Positions 16,794 through 25,490 of a stretch of 64,000 bases of DNA are shown here, in pieces. The notes beneath the pieces were generated by a model that saw nothing but the letters and a program-made list of their open reading frames with translations, was not told the DNA's origin and ran no database searches. Every line of letters begins with the position of its first letter. Positions within the stretch are counted from its first letter, which is position 1. A program made the translations under genes and the position numbers. The DNA comes from Pirellulaceae bacterium (GTDB lineage: Bacteria > Planctomycetota > Planctomycetia > Pirellulales > Pirellulaceae): positions 957,621 to 1,021,620 of the forward strand of contig JAHBXS010000002.1 in NCBI GenBank assembly GCA_019636375.1. Direction: 5' to 3'.

Positions 16794-18812
16794 CTAATGC
16801 AATTCGATTTTGCAGGGGGGGAGGGAGTCGAGGAACATGCGGCCGTAATATTTTGTTTTAATTCGTGGGTCGAGTACCACCACGATCCCAGAATCCGTTT
16901 GCGATCGAATCAAGCGGCCAAAGCCCTGCTTGAATTTTATCACAGCTTCGGGGAGCTGGTATTCATTAAACGGATTTCCGCCCCGCTCCCGGATCGCTTC
17001 CAAGCGGGCCTCCAGCAGCGGGTGGTCCGGTACGCTAAAGGGCAACTTCGTGATGATCACATTCCGCAGCGCGTCACCCTGCACATCAACCCCCTGCCAG
17101 AAACTTTCCGCCCCAAACAACACGCTCCGCGGTGTCGATTTGAATTTTTCCAACAATTGCGTTCGCGGAGTCCCCTCCCCTTGGCTCAAGATCGGCATCC
17201 GTTGCTCGATCAGCCAATCGCTGAGCGCCCGTACCGTTTTGTTGAGCATGTCAAAACTGGTGAACAACACAAAGGCATGGCCATCGGTTTGTGCCAAGTA
17301 ACGTTTGATCGCGTCGACACATTGTTGCTGATGAAGTTGTTTGTCCTGGGAGGGGTCCGCGAGGTTTCGAGCAATGATTAATCGGCATTGATTGGCGTAG
17401 TCAAAAGGGCTGCCCAGTTGCTGCGTGACCGGATTGGCCAACCCCAACCGCTTCCCGAAAAAATCAAACGACTTCTGTTTTCCCGCAGCAATCGTCGCGC
17501 TGGTCAGGATGCACGTGTCAGTCTTGTTGAACAACCAGTCCCGCAAGACCCCGCCGACTTCGATGGGGGCAAACATCAGCTTGACGTTCATCCCGCGCCT
17601 ACTTTTTTCGGCCTCGGTCCAGTAGACATTCGACTCTTCGGGTTGAGTACGCCAGGCTTCGATGGTTTCAGCGAGGGTTTTTAAGCGTTCAGATGCTGAC
17701 GTGAGGTCTTTTTTGTTCGACGGGTCGCTTTGGGTTTCAGCCCGTGCTCGTAGAACTTTTGCCAAGAGCGTCAGGGGTTCTGACAGTCGATTCGCCACGG
17801 CTCCGGGTTTGCGGAACCGGAGGCTGCGATTGTCAACATTTTGGGTTTGGAGTTCTCGCCGCATGACCGCTTCCACATCGTCGAAGAACTCCTGGGCCGC
17901 GACATGGCAACGAACGACCTGCCGCATGGCGTCTTCCATGTTGAGGGATACCAAGAGCCCTTTTTGGGAACTATCTGAGTACAGACGGTTGAGAGTAAAT
18001 TGAACTTGGCGGAACGATACCGAGGCTCCCAGGTGCTGACTCGCGACGGCCTCCAAAGTGTGAGCTTCGTCAAACACAACCACTTGGTAGTCGGGCAAAA
18101 TATTAACGCCCACTTGCCGCAACGCCAGATCGGTAAAGAACAACGCATGATTGACGACGATGATGTCGGCATTGTGCAGTCGATTGCGGGCGGCGAAGTA
18201 ATGGCATTTCTGAAAGGTCGGACACTGCTTGCCGAGGCAATTGCCCGAGTCACTGCTCGCCTCTTCCCAAACTGACGAGTAGACCTTGAACGGCAGGGTT
18301 GACTTCGAGCCGTCGGGGGTCCCCTTGGCCCACTGCTGCAAGTCTCGTAACTGGTTGAGTTCGGTGGGATCGGCGAACAGAGCCCCTCCTTTTTTGGCAG
18401 CGGCCTCGAGGCGTCGCAAGCTGACGTAGTTCGCTCGCCCCTTCCCCAAGACGGCTGAGAATTCCAGCGGGATGACGCTATTGAGCAACGGGATGTCCTT
18501 GCTCATCAATTGCTCTTGCAGGGCGATCGTGTGAGTCGAAATGATGATCCGTCGTTTGGGTGGTTTGTTTTGGGGATCGTCGTCGGCGTCAGGCTTGGCC
18601 TCTTGTTGCTCGGCGAGACTGAGGATTGTCGGCACGAGGTAGGCGAAACTTTTTCCAACCCCCGTCCCGGCCTCGACGATCAAATGCCGCTTGTTGGAAA
18701 TCGCGTCCGCGACCGCTTCGGCCATTTGCAGTTGCTCCGTTCGATGCTCGTAGCTCGGCAATCGTCTGGCGATCAATTGCCCTGGCCCTAACACATCAAA
18801 CGAACTCAGCAT
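16794..18812 (-). CDS. DinG/XPD-type ATP-dependent DNA helicase
   Basis: A superfamily 2 DNA helicase. The ATG at 18812 follows GAGGAAATC, giving 672 residues; a longer frame to 18872 is not supported. Walker A is VEAGTGVGKS (about residues 46-55), the DEAH box is VVFDEAHTLE, and C-terminal helicase motifs include ATIAAGKQKSFDFFGKRLGL, FVLFTSFDML and the motif VI QGFGRLIRSQTDSG. An iron-sulfur segment is present with three cysteines (near 192, 197 and 203 in NCLGKQCPTFQKC). Where DinG proteins have the first cluster cysteine the sequence reads GRANYVSLRRL, with Ser instead of Cys. It is probably a DNA repair helicase acting on R-loops or replication intermediates. Confidence 0.9.
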   Translation of the reverse strand: MLSSFDVLGPGQLIARRLPSYEHRTEQLQMAEAVADAISNKRHLIVEAGTGVGKSFAYLVPTILSLAEQQEAKPDADDDPQNKPPKRRIIISTHTIALQEQLMSKDIPLLNSVIPLEFSAVLGKGRANYVSLRRLEAAAKKGGALFADPTELNQLRDLQQWAKGTPDGSKSTLPFKVYSSVWEEASSDSGNCLGKQCPTFQKCHYFAARNRLHNADIIVVNHALFFTDLALRQVGVNILPDYQVVVFDEAHTLEAVASQHLGASVSFRQVQFTLNRLYSDSSQKGLLVSLNMEDAMRQVVRCHVAAQEFFDDVEAVMRRELQTQNVDNRSLRFRKPGAVANRLSEPLTLLAKVLRARAETQSDPSNKKDLTSASERLKTLAETIEAWRTQPEESNVYWTEAEKSRRGMNVKLMFAPIEVGGVLRDWLFNKTDTCILTSATIAAGKQKSFDFFGKRLGLANPVTQQLGSPFDYANQCRLIIARNLADPSQDKQLHQQQCVDAIKRYLAQTDGHAFVLFTSFDMLNKTVRALSDWLIEQRMPILSQGEGTPRTQLLEKFKSTPRSVLFGAESFWQGVDVQGDALRNVIITKLPFSVPDHPLLEARLEAIRERGGNPFNEYQLPEAVIKFKQGFGRLIRSQTDSGIVVVLDPRIKTKYYGRMFLDSLPPCKIELH

Positions 18813-18907
18813 GATTTCCTCAAAAAATAAAAGACCCTGTGTGAATCGCTGGCTCGCTGCCAACATCCCCACAGGGTCGGTTTATTCTATCGCAAAATCA
18901 AGCGAAA

Positions 18908-19324
18908 TTAACGGGCCTTGAGGGCGTCCCGAATTTCGCGCAGCAGCACCACGTCCTCAGGTGGTGCGGCTGGCGGTGCGGCAGCTTCGGCCTTTTTAAG
19001 GCGATTCATCACCTTGACCATCATGAAGATTGCAAACGCCAAAATAATGAAGTTAATCACCACAGTGATGAAGCTTCCGTAGGCCAACACCGGCCCTTGT
19101 GTTCTCGCAACTTCAATCGACGCACCCTCGGCGATGTTTGCGGAAAGCGGAAAGTACATACTCGAAAAGTCTGCTTTGCCAAAAATCCCAATGATCGGCA
19201 TCACCATGTCGGAAATCAGTGAGTTGACGATTCCCCCAAAAGCCCCGCCGATCATAATCCCCACGGCCATATCGACCACGTTTCCGCGCATCGCGAAATC
19301 TTTAAACTCTTGAATCATTCCCAT
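18908..19324 (-). CDS. mscL: Large-conductance mechanosensitive channel
   Basis: A 138-residue MscL channel that releases solutes on hypo-osmotic shock. The N-terminal amphipathic helix and first membrane helix are clear (MIQEFKDFAMRGNVVDMAVGIMIGGAFGGIV), followed by SLISDMVMPIIGI, a periplasmic loop, the second membrane helix (GSFITVVINFIILAFAIFMMVKVMNRL) and a C-terminal coiled helix ending in LLREIRDALKAR. AAGGGA precedes the ATG by about eight bases. Downstream on the same strand lies the helicase gene; upstream is the insertion sequence. Confidence 0.96.
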   Translation of the reverse strand: MGMIQEFKDFAMRGNVVDMAVGIMIGGAFGGIVNSLISDMVMPIIGIFGKADFSSMYFPLSANIAEGASIEVARTQGPVLAYGSFITVVINFIILAFAIFMMVKVMNRLKKAEAAAPPAAPPEDVVLLREIRDALKAR

Positions 19325-19480
19325 CTTTTGTTCCCTTATATATCATTTCACGGATTAGAAATCGTTCCTTGACAAATTAGGAACGCGAAATGATTTTAAG
19401 GATTCCCAAGGAAGGTCCAATACCAATTTAGGACAGAAACGGGGTCAGGTACGAATGGCACTGTCGGGTTTTAAGTTGTC

Positions 19481-20914
19481 TTATGTACACGTTTTTCGCA
19501 ATTCATTGCGCAATACCTGCCTGTGTTTCTGCATAAGTTTATAGCCGTGTCGCCTTCGTTTCAATACACGTGGCTCTAGCCTGCCTGGGCGATTGGCGAC
19601 CTCGCAGGCCGCGATCTGTTTGAGCATCAGCCTCAAGTAGCCATCGAGTCGCGCCGGATCAATGATCGCGAGAGACAATTGCATCCACGATGCCAGCACG
19701 TATTGGCAGGTGCTGGTAAAACTTATTTGGCGGGGCTGTTTGTGGTGGAGCAGAGCAGCTCCAGCAGCAGTTGTGCGAATGAGGTTGTAGCCGAGAATCG
19801 TCGTCCAGACTTCTCGATAGATCATTTCAGGTTTTTTGCAGCGAACATGAGCCAGATTCAGATTGGACTTGATGCTACGGATGTCCAATTCCGAATTCCA
19901 GCGAAATCCATACAATTCGGCAATGTCTTCGACGGTATGCTGCTCGGGATTCGTCAGTGTTGTGATGATTTCGATGGTTTGTGTACGACGACCAGGCTCG
20001 ACAATCTGAAAACGCAACTCGCGCAAAGTCAGTGTTTCCGGAATCATTGCATACGTTGCCTCGTCCATCCAACTGGGCTTTTCTGGTCGAGTCCACACGA
20101 TGAGGTGGTCGTTCTTGCCGAGTCTCTTGCCACGTCGGAAATCGGTCTTATGACGCCGGTGATGCTTGCGGGCACAGGTCTGGATTCCTTGACAATGCAG
20201 CAACGCGATCATCATAAACGAACAATAGTACCGGTCCATCACGGCAATATCTCCTTCTGCAAACGAATCAAGAATCTTCCTCAGTAAGGCAGATTCGCCT
20301 GTTTCTTTGCCTTGGTACGGCCCGAATTCCATGTCCATTACTGTGGCAGTTGCCAATGAGATAATGGCTACGGCGCGAGCAATGGGCAAACCGACTCCGG
20401 GTGTTTGTGATTTTGGATGGGGGTACATGGCTTGGTTCTCCGGTGTATCAGGCATCGTGAAGGTAAAGCCATCGACGAGTTTGGCGTGATGGACTCCTTT
20501 CCACAGCCAAGACGGCTCAGCCGCTTGTTCCAGCTCTTCGGCTATTTCGCCGCTGAGGTCACGTAATGCCGCGCCTGATAGTTTAGCGCGAGCTTTGCAG
20601 TAATCGCCGGTGTCTTCCGTCGGTACGTCTAGCCCTTGTAGCTCACAGTAGCTGACGACGCGTGCCACCGCTGATTGGCACGAAGCCTCCTTGCCATCTC
20701 TTAGGACTTGCGAGAGAAAGGCCCAAACCACAATGGCTGTCGAGTAAATGCCATGCAGGCCAAACAACGCTCTGTGTTTTCGGAAGACTCGTTCGATACG
20801 CTCAGCCGAGAGAATCTCGGCAAAGGGTAGGCCCTTACCCGATAGAAATACATCCACAACTTTTTGATAATTGCGACTGTCCTGAGGCGGAAATTTTGGT
20901 ATATCTCCAGACAT
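19481..20914 (-). CDS. IS4-family DDE transposase
   Basis: A 477-residue transposase. An N-terminal helical domain (FRKHRALFGLHGIYSTAIVV, later KARAKLSGAALRDLSGEIA) precedes the DDE catalytic domain. The first Asp is likely in LVDGFTFTMPDT, the second in IAVMDRYYCSF, and the Glu in the YREVWTTILGYNLIR region or the family Y-(2)-R-(3)-E-(6)-K signature, here read as YGFRWNSELDIRSIKSNL. The frame is uninterrupted. The start codon lies six bases after a hairpin whose 3' arm is the only ribosome binding site, so translation is probably kept low. Confidence 0.93.
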   Translation of the reverse strand: MSGDIPKFPPQDSRNYQKVVDVFLSGKGLPFAEILSAERIERVFRKHRALFGLHGIYSTAIVVWAFLSQVLRDGKEASCQSAVARVVSYCELQGLDVPTEDTGDYCKARAKLSGAALRDLSGEIAEELEQAAEPSWLWKGVHHAKLVDGFTFTMPDTPENQAMYPHPKSQTPGVGLPIARAVAIISLATATVMDMEFGPYQGKETGESALLRKILDSFAEGDIAVMDRYYCSFMMIALLHCQGIQTCARKHHRRHKTDFRRGKRLGKNDHLIVWTRPEKPSWMDEATYAMIPETLTLRELRFQIVEPGRRTQTIEIITTLTNPEQHTVEDIAELYGFRWNSELDIRSIKSNLNLAHVRCKKPEMIYREVWTTILGYNLIRTTAAGAALLHHKQPRQISFTSTCQYVLASWMQLSLAIIDPARLDGYLRLMLKQIAACEVANRPGRLEPRVLKRRRHGYKLMQKHRQVLRNELRKTCT

Positions 20915-20920
20915 GAAAAA

Positions 20921-20960
20921 CCCTCCTTGGCTTTTTCACTGCCCAGTGAACCAAGGAGGG
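20921..20960 (-). promoter_or_regulatory. Hairpin hiding the transposase ribosome binding site
   Basis: On the minus strand CCCTCCTTGG pairs perfectly with CCAAGGAGGG, whose AAGGAGGG would be the Shine-Dalgarno sequence six bases before the ATG. Nested inside is a second perfect hairpin, TTCACT-GGGC-AGTGAA. A transcript entering from outside the element would fold this structure and block translation. That is a known type of protection of insertion sequences against read-through. Confidence 0.75.
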
Positions 20961-21183
20961 CTTCATTTTAATACCAAGGTCGGCTCAATTTCGCAAGATC
21001 GCCTTGGCTGGAGCAGATTTTAAAAAATTGTCCGCTTCAGTCCTAGATCAATCTGCGCGCATTCATCAACCCGACAGTGCCATTCGGGTCAGGTACCGTT
21101 GTGCGAAGCACCCGAAGGGCCGTTCCGGCAACGGTACCTGACCCCATTTCTACCCGACATCTATTAACAGGTTCAGTAGTCTT

Positions 21184-22647
21184 TTAGGCAAGATTTTCAA
21201 TCGCCTGGACGATCGTGCGTACGAAACAACCGCTGGCACCGGCATCGACCCAGGGCGGAGCTTTGTCATTAAAACTTGGTCCGGCGATGTCGATATGAAC
21301 CCAGGGTCGATTGCCGACAAACTCTTCCAGAAATTTTGCGGCCGTGATCGCTCCACCCCAGCGACCGTCTCCCACGTTTTTAATATCGGCCACCGAGCTG
21401 CGAATATGTTCTCCATATTCGGCAAACATCGGTAGCTGCCAAATCGGCTCGCCACATTGTTTGGCCGCCGCAGCGATGTCGGCATACCAGCTTTCGTCGT
21501 TGGTCATCCCCCCAGCAACCGAGCGTCCCAGGGCCACCATGCAGGCCCCCGTGAGCGTGGCCAGATCGATCAAGCGTTGAGCATCGCATTCCAACGCGAC
21601 ATCCAAAACATCCGCCAACACCATTCTCCCCTCGGCGTCCGTGTTGTGAACCTCAATCGTCTTGCCGTTCCGCGCTTGGATCACATCCCCCAGCCGATAG
21701 CTTGTCCCGCTGATCATGTTTTCGACAAGGCCCACCAAGCCCACAACATTGGCCGGCGTCTGCAATTGCGCCAGTGCCGTCATCGCTCCCAGAACCGTCG
21801 CCGCTCCGGCCATGTCGCATTTCATATCGAGCATCGACTCACTGGGCTTAAGCGATAAACCTCCAGAATCAAACGTGACACCCTTGCCGACCAGCCCAAC
21901 CGGGGCGTGATCAAGCGGGGCTCCCTGATAACGCATGATCACGAGACGAGGTTCACGAGCCGATCCTTGAGCGACCGCGAGGAGTGAACCGCAGTTCTCT
22001 TGTTCAAGTCGCTCGCGGTCCCAAACTTCAACTTCGAATCCGCAACGTTCCCCTTGTTCCACGCAAATATCGGCAAACGACTCCGGATAAATTTCGTTTG
22101 CGGGAGCGTTGACCAGCCGTCGCGTTAGATTCACGGCATCGCCCAACACATGCCCACGCATCAACAGGTTCGGGTCTCCATCGACAATCATCAACGACTC
22201 GAAGGGAAACAAGGTCCGTTGCTTGCGGTAAAGGTCTTGACCCAACGAACCCACCATCGCCCCAGCGACCAACTCGTCCTGGGGTTCCAAATCCAGCGCA
22301 AACAAAACAGTTCGCCGCTGTTTATCGGCCAGCGTCTTGGCCGCCGCGCCTGCCGCTCGAAAGGCTAATCCAGGTTCGGCCGCTTCAGGCTTCCCCAACC
22401 CAACCACTAACAACGACTTTGCCCGCAACCCGGTTGGTTCGTAAACCCGTGTGCAGGCCAGCGACTTCGTAGAGACTTCGCCGTCGTCGATTAGTCGCTT
22501 AAGTAGTCCGCTGGTAAGCTGATTGATTTGATCGGCCAGCGGACCCAGTTCGAGCGCCCCGTCGTCATTTTTGTCCCACACGGAAACCACGATCGCATCG
22601 GCGGCAACTTGCGGCAACTCTTCTGCTAAAAATGATGAAATCTGCAT
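21184..22647 (-). CDS. pepA: Leucyl aminopeptidase (M17)
   Basis: A cytosolic M17 metallo-aminopeptidase that removes N-terminal residues from peptides. The 487 residues match the family length. The catalytic C-terminal domain has VGLVGKGVTFDSGGLSLKPS (metal lysine and aspartate), DMAGAATVLGAM and the signature NTDAEGRMVLADVL. It ends with the expected GGAITAAKFLEEFV and WVHIDIAG stretches. The N-terminal macro-like domain begins at once. It is transcribed away from the UbiD-family gene across a 270-base divergent region in which I see no clear motif. Confidence 0.95.
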   Translation of the reverse strand: MQISSFLAEELPQVAADAIVVSVWDKNDDGALELGPLADQINQLTSGLLKRLIDDGEVSTKSLACTRVYEPTGLRAKSLLVVGLGKPEAAEPGLAFRAAGAAAKTLADKQRRTVLFALDLEPQDELVAGAMVGSLGQDLYRKQRTLFPFESLMIVDGDPNLLMRGHVLGDAVNLTRRLVNAPANEIYPESFADICVEQGERCGFEVEVWDRERLEQENCGSLLAVAQGSAREPRLVIMRYQGAPLDHAPVGLVGKGVTFDSGGLSLKPSESMLDMKCDMAGAATVLGAMTALAQLQTPANVVGLVGLVENMISGTSYRLGDVIQARNGKTIEVHNTDAEGRMVLADVLDVALECDAQRLIDLATLTGACMVALGRSVAGGMTNDESWYADIAAAAKQCGEPIWQLPMFAEYGEHIRSSVADIKNVGDGRWGGAITAAKFLEEFVGNRPWVHIDIAGPSFNDKAPPWVDAGASGCFVRTIVQAIENLA

Positions 22648-22918
22648 CGCGAATCCAAGGTATCAATCGGAATGAATTAGGGTTGGGGAAATCTACCAGC
22701 ATCGTGGTTATTTTTTCGATACTATAATTTTAAATCCATTTTGGGGAAGTAAGCAACAACCGGGTAGAGAAAGAACCACGATTGCCCAGCCGCGTTGTAG
22801 AACCTACCCCAGGTGCGGTACAACAGACAGGGACTTGTAAAGGTAACGGACAACCGTCCAGCGGGTTCTCGGCACTCGATTTCCATTTTCCGTTTAAAAC
22901 ATCCTCGGCATCAGATTC

Positions 22919-24748
22919 ATGGGCTATCGCAACTTACAACAATGCGTTCGCGACTTGGAAAAACACGGCCATTTGATCCGCTTTGCAGAGCCCGTCAAAG
23001 GCCACCTCGAAATTGCCGAAATCCAACGCCGCTGTTACCTTAACAACGCCCCTGCGGTTTTATTTGAAAAGGTAGAAGGCTGCCATTTTCCGGTTTTAGG
23101 CAACTTGTTCGGAAATTTGGAGCGGGCACGGTTCTTGTTTCGGGACACACTCGAATCGGTCCGGCGGGCGATTGAATTGAAGATCGACCCGCAGTCCTTC
23201 GCCCGCAACCCGCTGCGATATTGGCGAGCCCCGTTGACCGCACTTCACATGCGACCTCGACGGACTCGCCGCGCGGCGGTGATGGCTAACTCTTGTCAGC
23301 TTTCCGAACTCCCGCAAATCGTTTCCTGGCCAGACGACGGCGGGCCCTACATCACTCTCCCCCAAGTCTACAGTGAAGACGCGCGGCAACCGGGCTGGCA
23401 ACGATCCAACCTCGGCATGTACCGAGTGCAAATCGCTGGCAATGATTTCATGCCCGACCGCGAGATGGGGTTGCACTATCAGATTCATCGCGGGATCGGC
23501 GTTCACCACAAGGCCGCGCTCGATGCGAAGAAACCCTTTCGTGTCAATATCTTCGTGGGGGGCACTCCGGCTATGACTTTGTCGGCGGTCATGCCGCTGC
23601 CTGAAGGGATGAGCGAACTCGGCTTCGCAGGAGCCCTCGCCGGGCATCGCATCCCTTTGACGCCCTACCAAGGAACCCATCTCTACGCTGACGCCGATTT
23701 CTGCATCACCGGAGTGGTTGACCCTCAACAGCAAAAACTCGAGGGGCCCTTTGGCGATCACTTGGGCTATTACAGTTTGCGACATGAGTTCCCGCTCTTG
23801 CATGTCGAGCGGGTCTTTCATCGAGCGGGAGCCATCTGGCCGTTCACTGTCGTCGGACGCCCTCCGCAAGAGGACACGACCTTTGGCGAGCTCATCCACG
23901 AGATCACCGGTCCCGTTTTGCCGACCGTGTTGCCGGGTATCAAACAAGTCCATGCCGTCGATGCCGCAGGGGTTCATCCGTTGCTGTTGGCGATTGGCAG
24001 CGAACGCTACGTCCCCTATCGACCGAGTGATCGCCCCAGCGAGTTGCTGACCCAAGCCAACGCGATTCTCGGCCAGGGCCAACTGTCACTCGCCAAACAC
24101 CTGTGGATCATCGACGAAGCCTGCGTTCCCGAATTGGATTTGCACCACATCGACCAATTTTTTATGGCGATGCTGGAACGGGTCAATTGGGAACGCGACC
24201 TCCATTTTCAAACTGAGACGACCATCGACACTTTGGACTATTCGGGGACCGGTTTTAATACGGGTTCCAAAGTCGTCATCGCTGCCGTCGGCCCACCAAT
24301 TCGCGAGTTGCCGCGCGAGGTCCCCAGAGATCTGCGGCTTCCCGCCGGTTTTGGCGACCCGCGTCTGTGCCTACCGGGCGTGCTGGCCGTGAAGGGTCCT
24401 CCATTTCAAGGCGAAGCCGATCGTTTGGAAGAATCGTTCTGTACGAAAATTTCTCTGGACGATCCGCTCAACCGTTTTCCGCTGGTGGTTGTGGTTGACG
24501 ACAGCGAGTTCACCGCTCGCTCGCTGAATAATTTTCTGTGGGCCGTTTTCACGCGGAGCAATCCGGCCCATGACATCGGTGGTATCGGAGCCTTTACAAA
24601 CTTTAAGCACTGGGGCTGTCGCGGCAGCCTCGTCATCGACGCCCGCATAAAACCTCACCACGCTCCGCCGTTAATCGAAGACCCCACCGTCACCCGCCGC
24701 ATCGACTCCCTCGCCACTCAAGGTAGCGAACTGTCGCGATATTTGTAG
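22919..24748 (+). CDS. UbiD-family decarboxylase
   Basis: A 609-residue member of the UbiD family of prenylated-FMN-dependent (de)carboxylases. Features include the N-terminal LRQ-like start (MGYRNLQQCVRDLEKHGHLI), the NLGMYRVQIAGNDF segment, the catalytic-region motif EGPFGDHLGYYSLRHEFPLL with the conserved E-(G)-P-F-G-(D/E), and the C-terminal FTNFKHWGCRGSLVIDARIK. UbiD proteins act in ubiquinone or menaquinone (futalosine pathway) synthesis or on aromatic acids. No ubiX or other quinone genes are near, so the substrate is open. About 490 residues is usual, so this is somewhat long. Confidence 0.9.
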   Translation: MGYRNLQQCVRDLEKHGHLIRFAEPVKGHLEIAEIQRRCYLNNAPAVLFEKVEGCHFPVLGNLFGNLERARFLFRDTLESVRRAIELKIDPQSFARNPLRYWRAPLTALHMRPRRTRRAAVMANSCQLSELPQIVSWPDDGGPYITLPQVYSEDARQPGWQRSNLGMYRVQIAGNDFMPDREMGLHYQIHRGIGVHHKAALDAKKPFRVNIFVGGTPAMTLSAVMPLPEGMSELGFAGALAGHRIPLTPYQGTHLYADADFCITGVVDPQQQKLEGPFGDHLGYYSLRHEFPLLHVERVFHRAGAIWPFTVVGRPPQEDTTFGELIHEITGPVLPTVLPGIKQVHAVDAAGVHPLLLAIGSERYVPYRPSDRPSELLTQANAILGQGQLSLAKHLWIIDEACVPELDLHHIDQFFMAMLERVNWERDLHFQTETTIDTLDYSGTGFNTGSKVVIAAVGPPIRELPREVPRDLRLPAGFGDPRLCLPGVLAVKGPPFQGEADRLEESFCTKISLDDPLNRFPLVVVVDDSEFTARSLNNFLWAVFTRSNPAHDIGGIGAFTNFKHWGCRGSLVIDARIKPHHAPPLIEDPTVTRRIDSLATQGSELSRYL

Positions 24749-24776
24749 AATGAATTTCCAGGACGAAGGTGAAGCT

Positions 24777-25199
24777 CCCCCGGATGAAATCCGGGGGCAT
24801 CGGGGGTTTCGGGGTTCTGGTAGTTTTCTGGTAGCTGGTGCTTAGGCTGCTTAGGCAGGTGGTAACCATCCCCCGGTTAAAAACCGGGGGCATTCGCTGA
24901 ACACGAGACATTCGCAAAACTGAGTGTGTACGATGAACACCAGGCATTCGCAATACCAAGGACATTCGATGAATCGAAGGCATACGATGAATTTTGGGCA
25001 TTCGCTGAACCGGAGGCGAGTGCCCACGATGAACAGGGGGGCATTCGGTGAAACGTGGGCGTTCGATGATCTGTGGACATTCACTGAATCGCGGAGGTGG
25101 AGCAGGAAGCCCCCGGTTTTTAACCGGGGGAGGCTCACTTTCAGCCTAAAGAGACTGGAGCAAACACTCAGAAAATGCCCCCGGGTTTTTAACCGGGGG
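24777..25199. repeat. Four CCCCCGG hairpins framing a tandem array
   Basis: Perfect hairpins of the form CCCCCGGTT...AACCGGGGG lie at 24777-24797 (CCCCCGGAT/ATCCGGGGG), 24870-24890, 25110-25130 and 25178-25199. Two stand left and two stand right of an 18-base tandem array. They differ in loop (GAA, AAA or TTT) while keeping the stems. In translated shadows they produce PPVFNRG-like peptides, so any protein called across them is spurious. Confidence 0.85.
24891..25095. repeat. Degenerate 18-base tandem array, 11 units
   Basis: Eleven consecutive 18-base units fit the consensus CATTCGMTGAAYMSRRGG, with a single seven-base insertion at 25017-25023 between units 7 and 8. Units start at 24891, 24909, 24927, 24945, 24963, 24981, 24999, 25024, 25042, 25060 and 25078. 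There are no constant-repeat/variable-spacer features of CRISPR. Because 18 is divisible by three, the minus strand shows a six-residue periodicity (RMPSIH-like), but no gene start supports a protein. Confidence 0.85.
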
Positions 25200-25240
25200 A
25201 TTTTTACCTCTAAGCCTGCTTGCGGACAGCCCACCATCTC

Positions 25241-25257
25241 CGGCCCAACGGGCCAAC
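25241..25257. repeat. CGGCCCAACGGGCCAAC palindrome (REP-like)
   Basis: A short palindrome, GGCCC-AAC-GGGCC, followed by AGATCA. The same sequence occurs at 36291-36307 and 36331-36347 and, inverted, at 36924-36940 around the REP-associated transposase gene. This solitary copy lies at the edge of the repeat island. Confidence 0.8.
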
Positions 25258-25490
25258 AGATCATCTTCACCGACAATTACCGAAAAACACAATCATTAAT
25301 CAAAGCGGGTGAGTATCTTCAAAAGGTGAAGTCCAGCCATGATTAACTCTTCTCGCAGGTCCGAGACTCGCTAAAAAGCACTGCGTTTAACCAGAGGCGT
25401 ATTCCCCTCAGTTTCTCCACGTATGTTTGGTTTTGGACTATCATATTGGAGAGTTTGCATTTTGTTTTCTTTCGAAGCGGAGGTTTAAAC

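Larger units (their letters stand above)
19453..21085 (-). mobile_element. Complete IS4-type insertion sequence
   Basis: A 1633-base element with perfect 18-base terminal inverted repeats (GAATGGCACTGTCGGGTT at 19453-19470 and its inverse at 21068-21085). An 11-base target duplication, GGGTCAGGTAC, flanks it on both sides. It carries one intact transposase gene on the minus strand. The exact ends and intact gene suggest a recent or still active element. IS4-family elements commonly duplicate about 9-13 bases. Confidence 0.95.
19442..21145. repeat. Palindrome split by the insertion sequence
   Basis: Removing the insertion sequence and one 11-base target duplicate restores a palindrome: GGGGTCAGGTACCGTTG against CAACGGTACCTGACCCC (21129-21145), with a centre of about 27 bases. 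The arms may extend by AGAAA/TTTCT with one mismatch (left from about 19436). The duplicated target GGGTCAGGTAC occurs at 19442-19452 and 21086-21096. Confidence 0.85.

Noticed and set aside
16399..16797. A 132-residue plus-strand protein after the DUF4365 gene
   Set aside because: Most of it is the detached nadA 3' end read in the wrong frame. The same Arg-rich peptide appears as a shadow of nadA itself.
24690..25001. A minus-strand protein of about 100 residues with a six-residue repeat
   Set aside because: It is a reading of the 18-base DNA array and GC hairpins, with no ribosome site and no domain.
24891..25095. Possible CRISPR array
   Set aside because: The units are contiguous 18-mers that drift in sequence. 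There are no constant repeats with unique spacers, and no cas genes are in the window.
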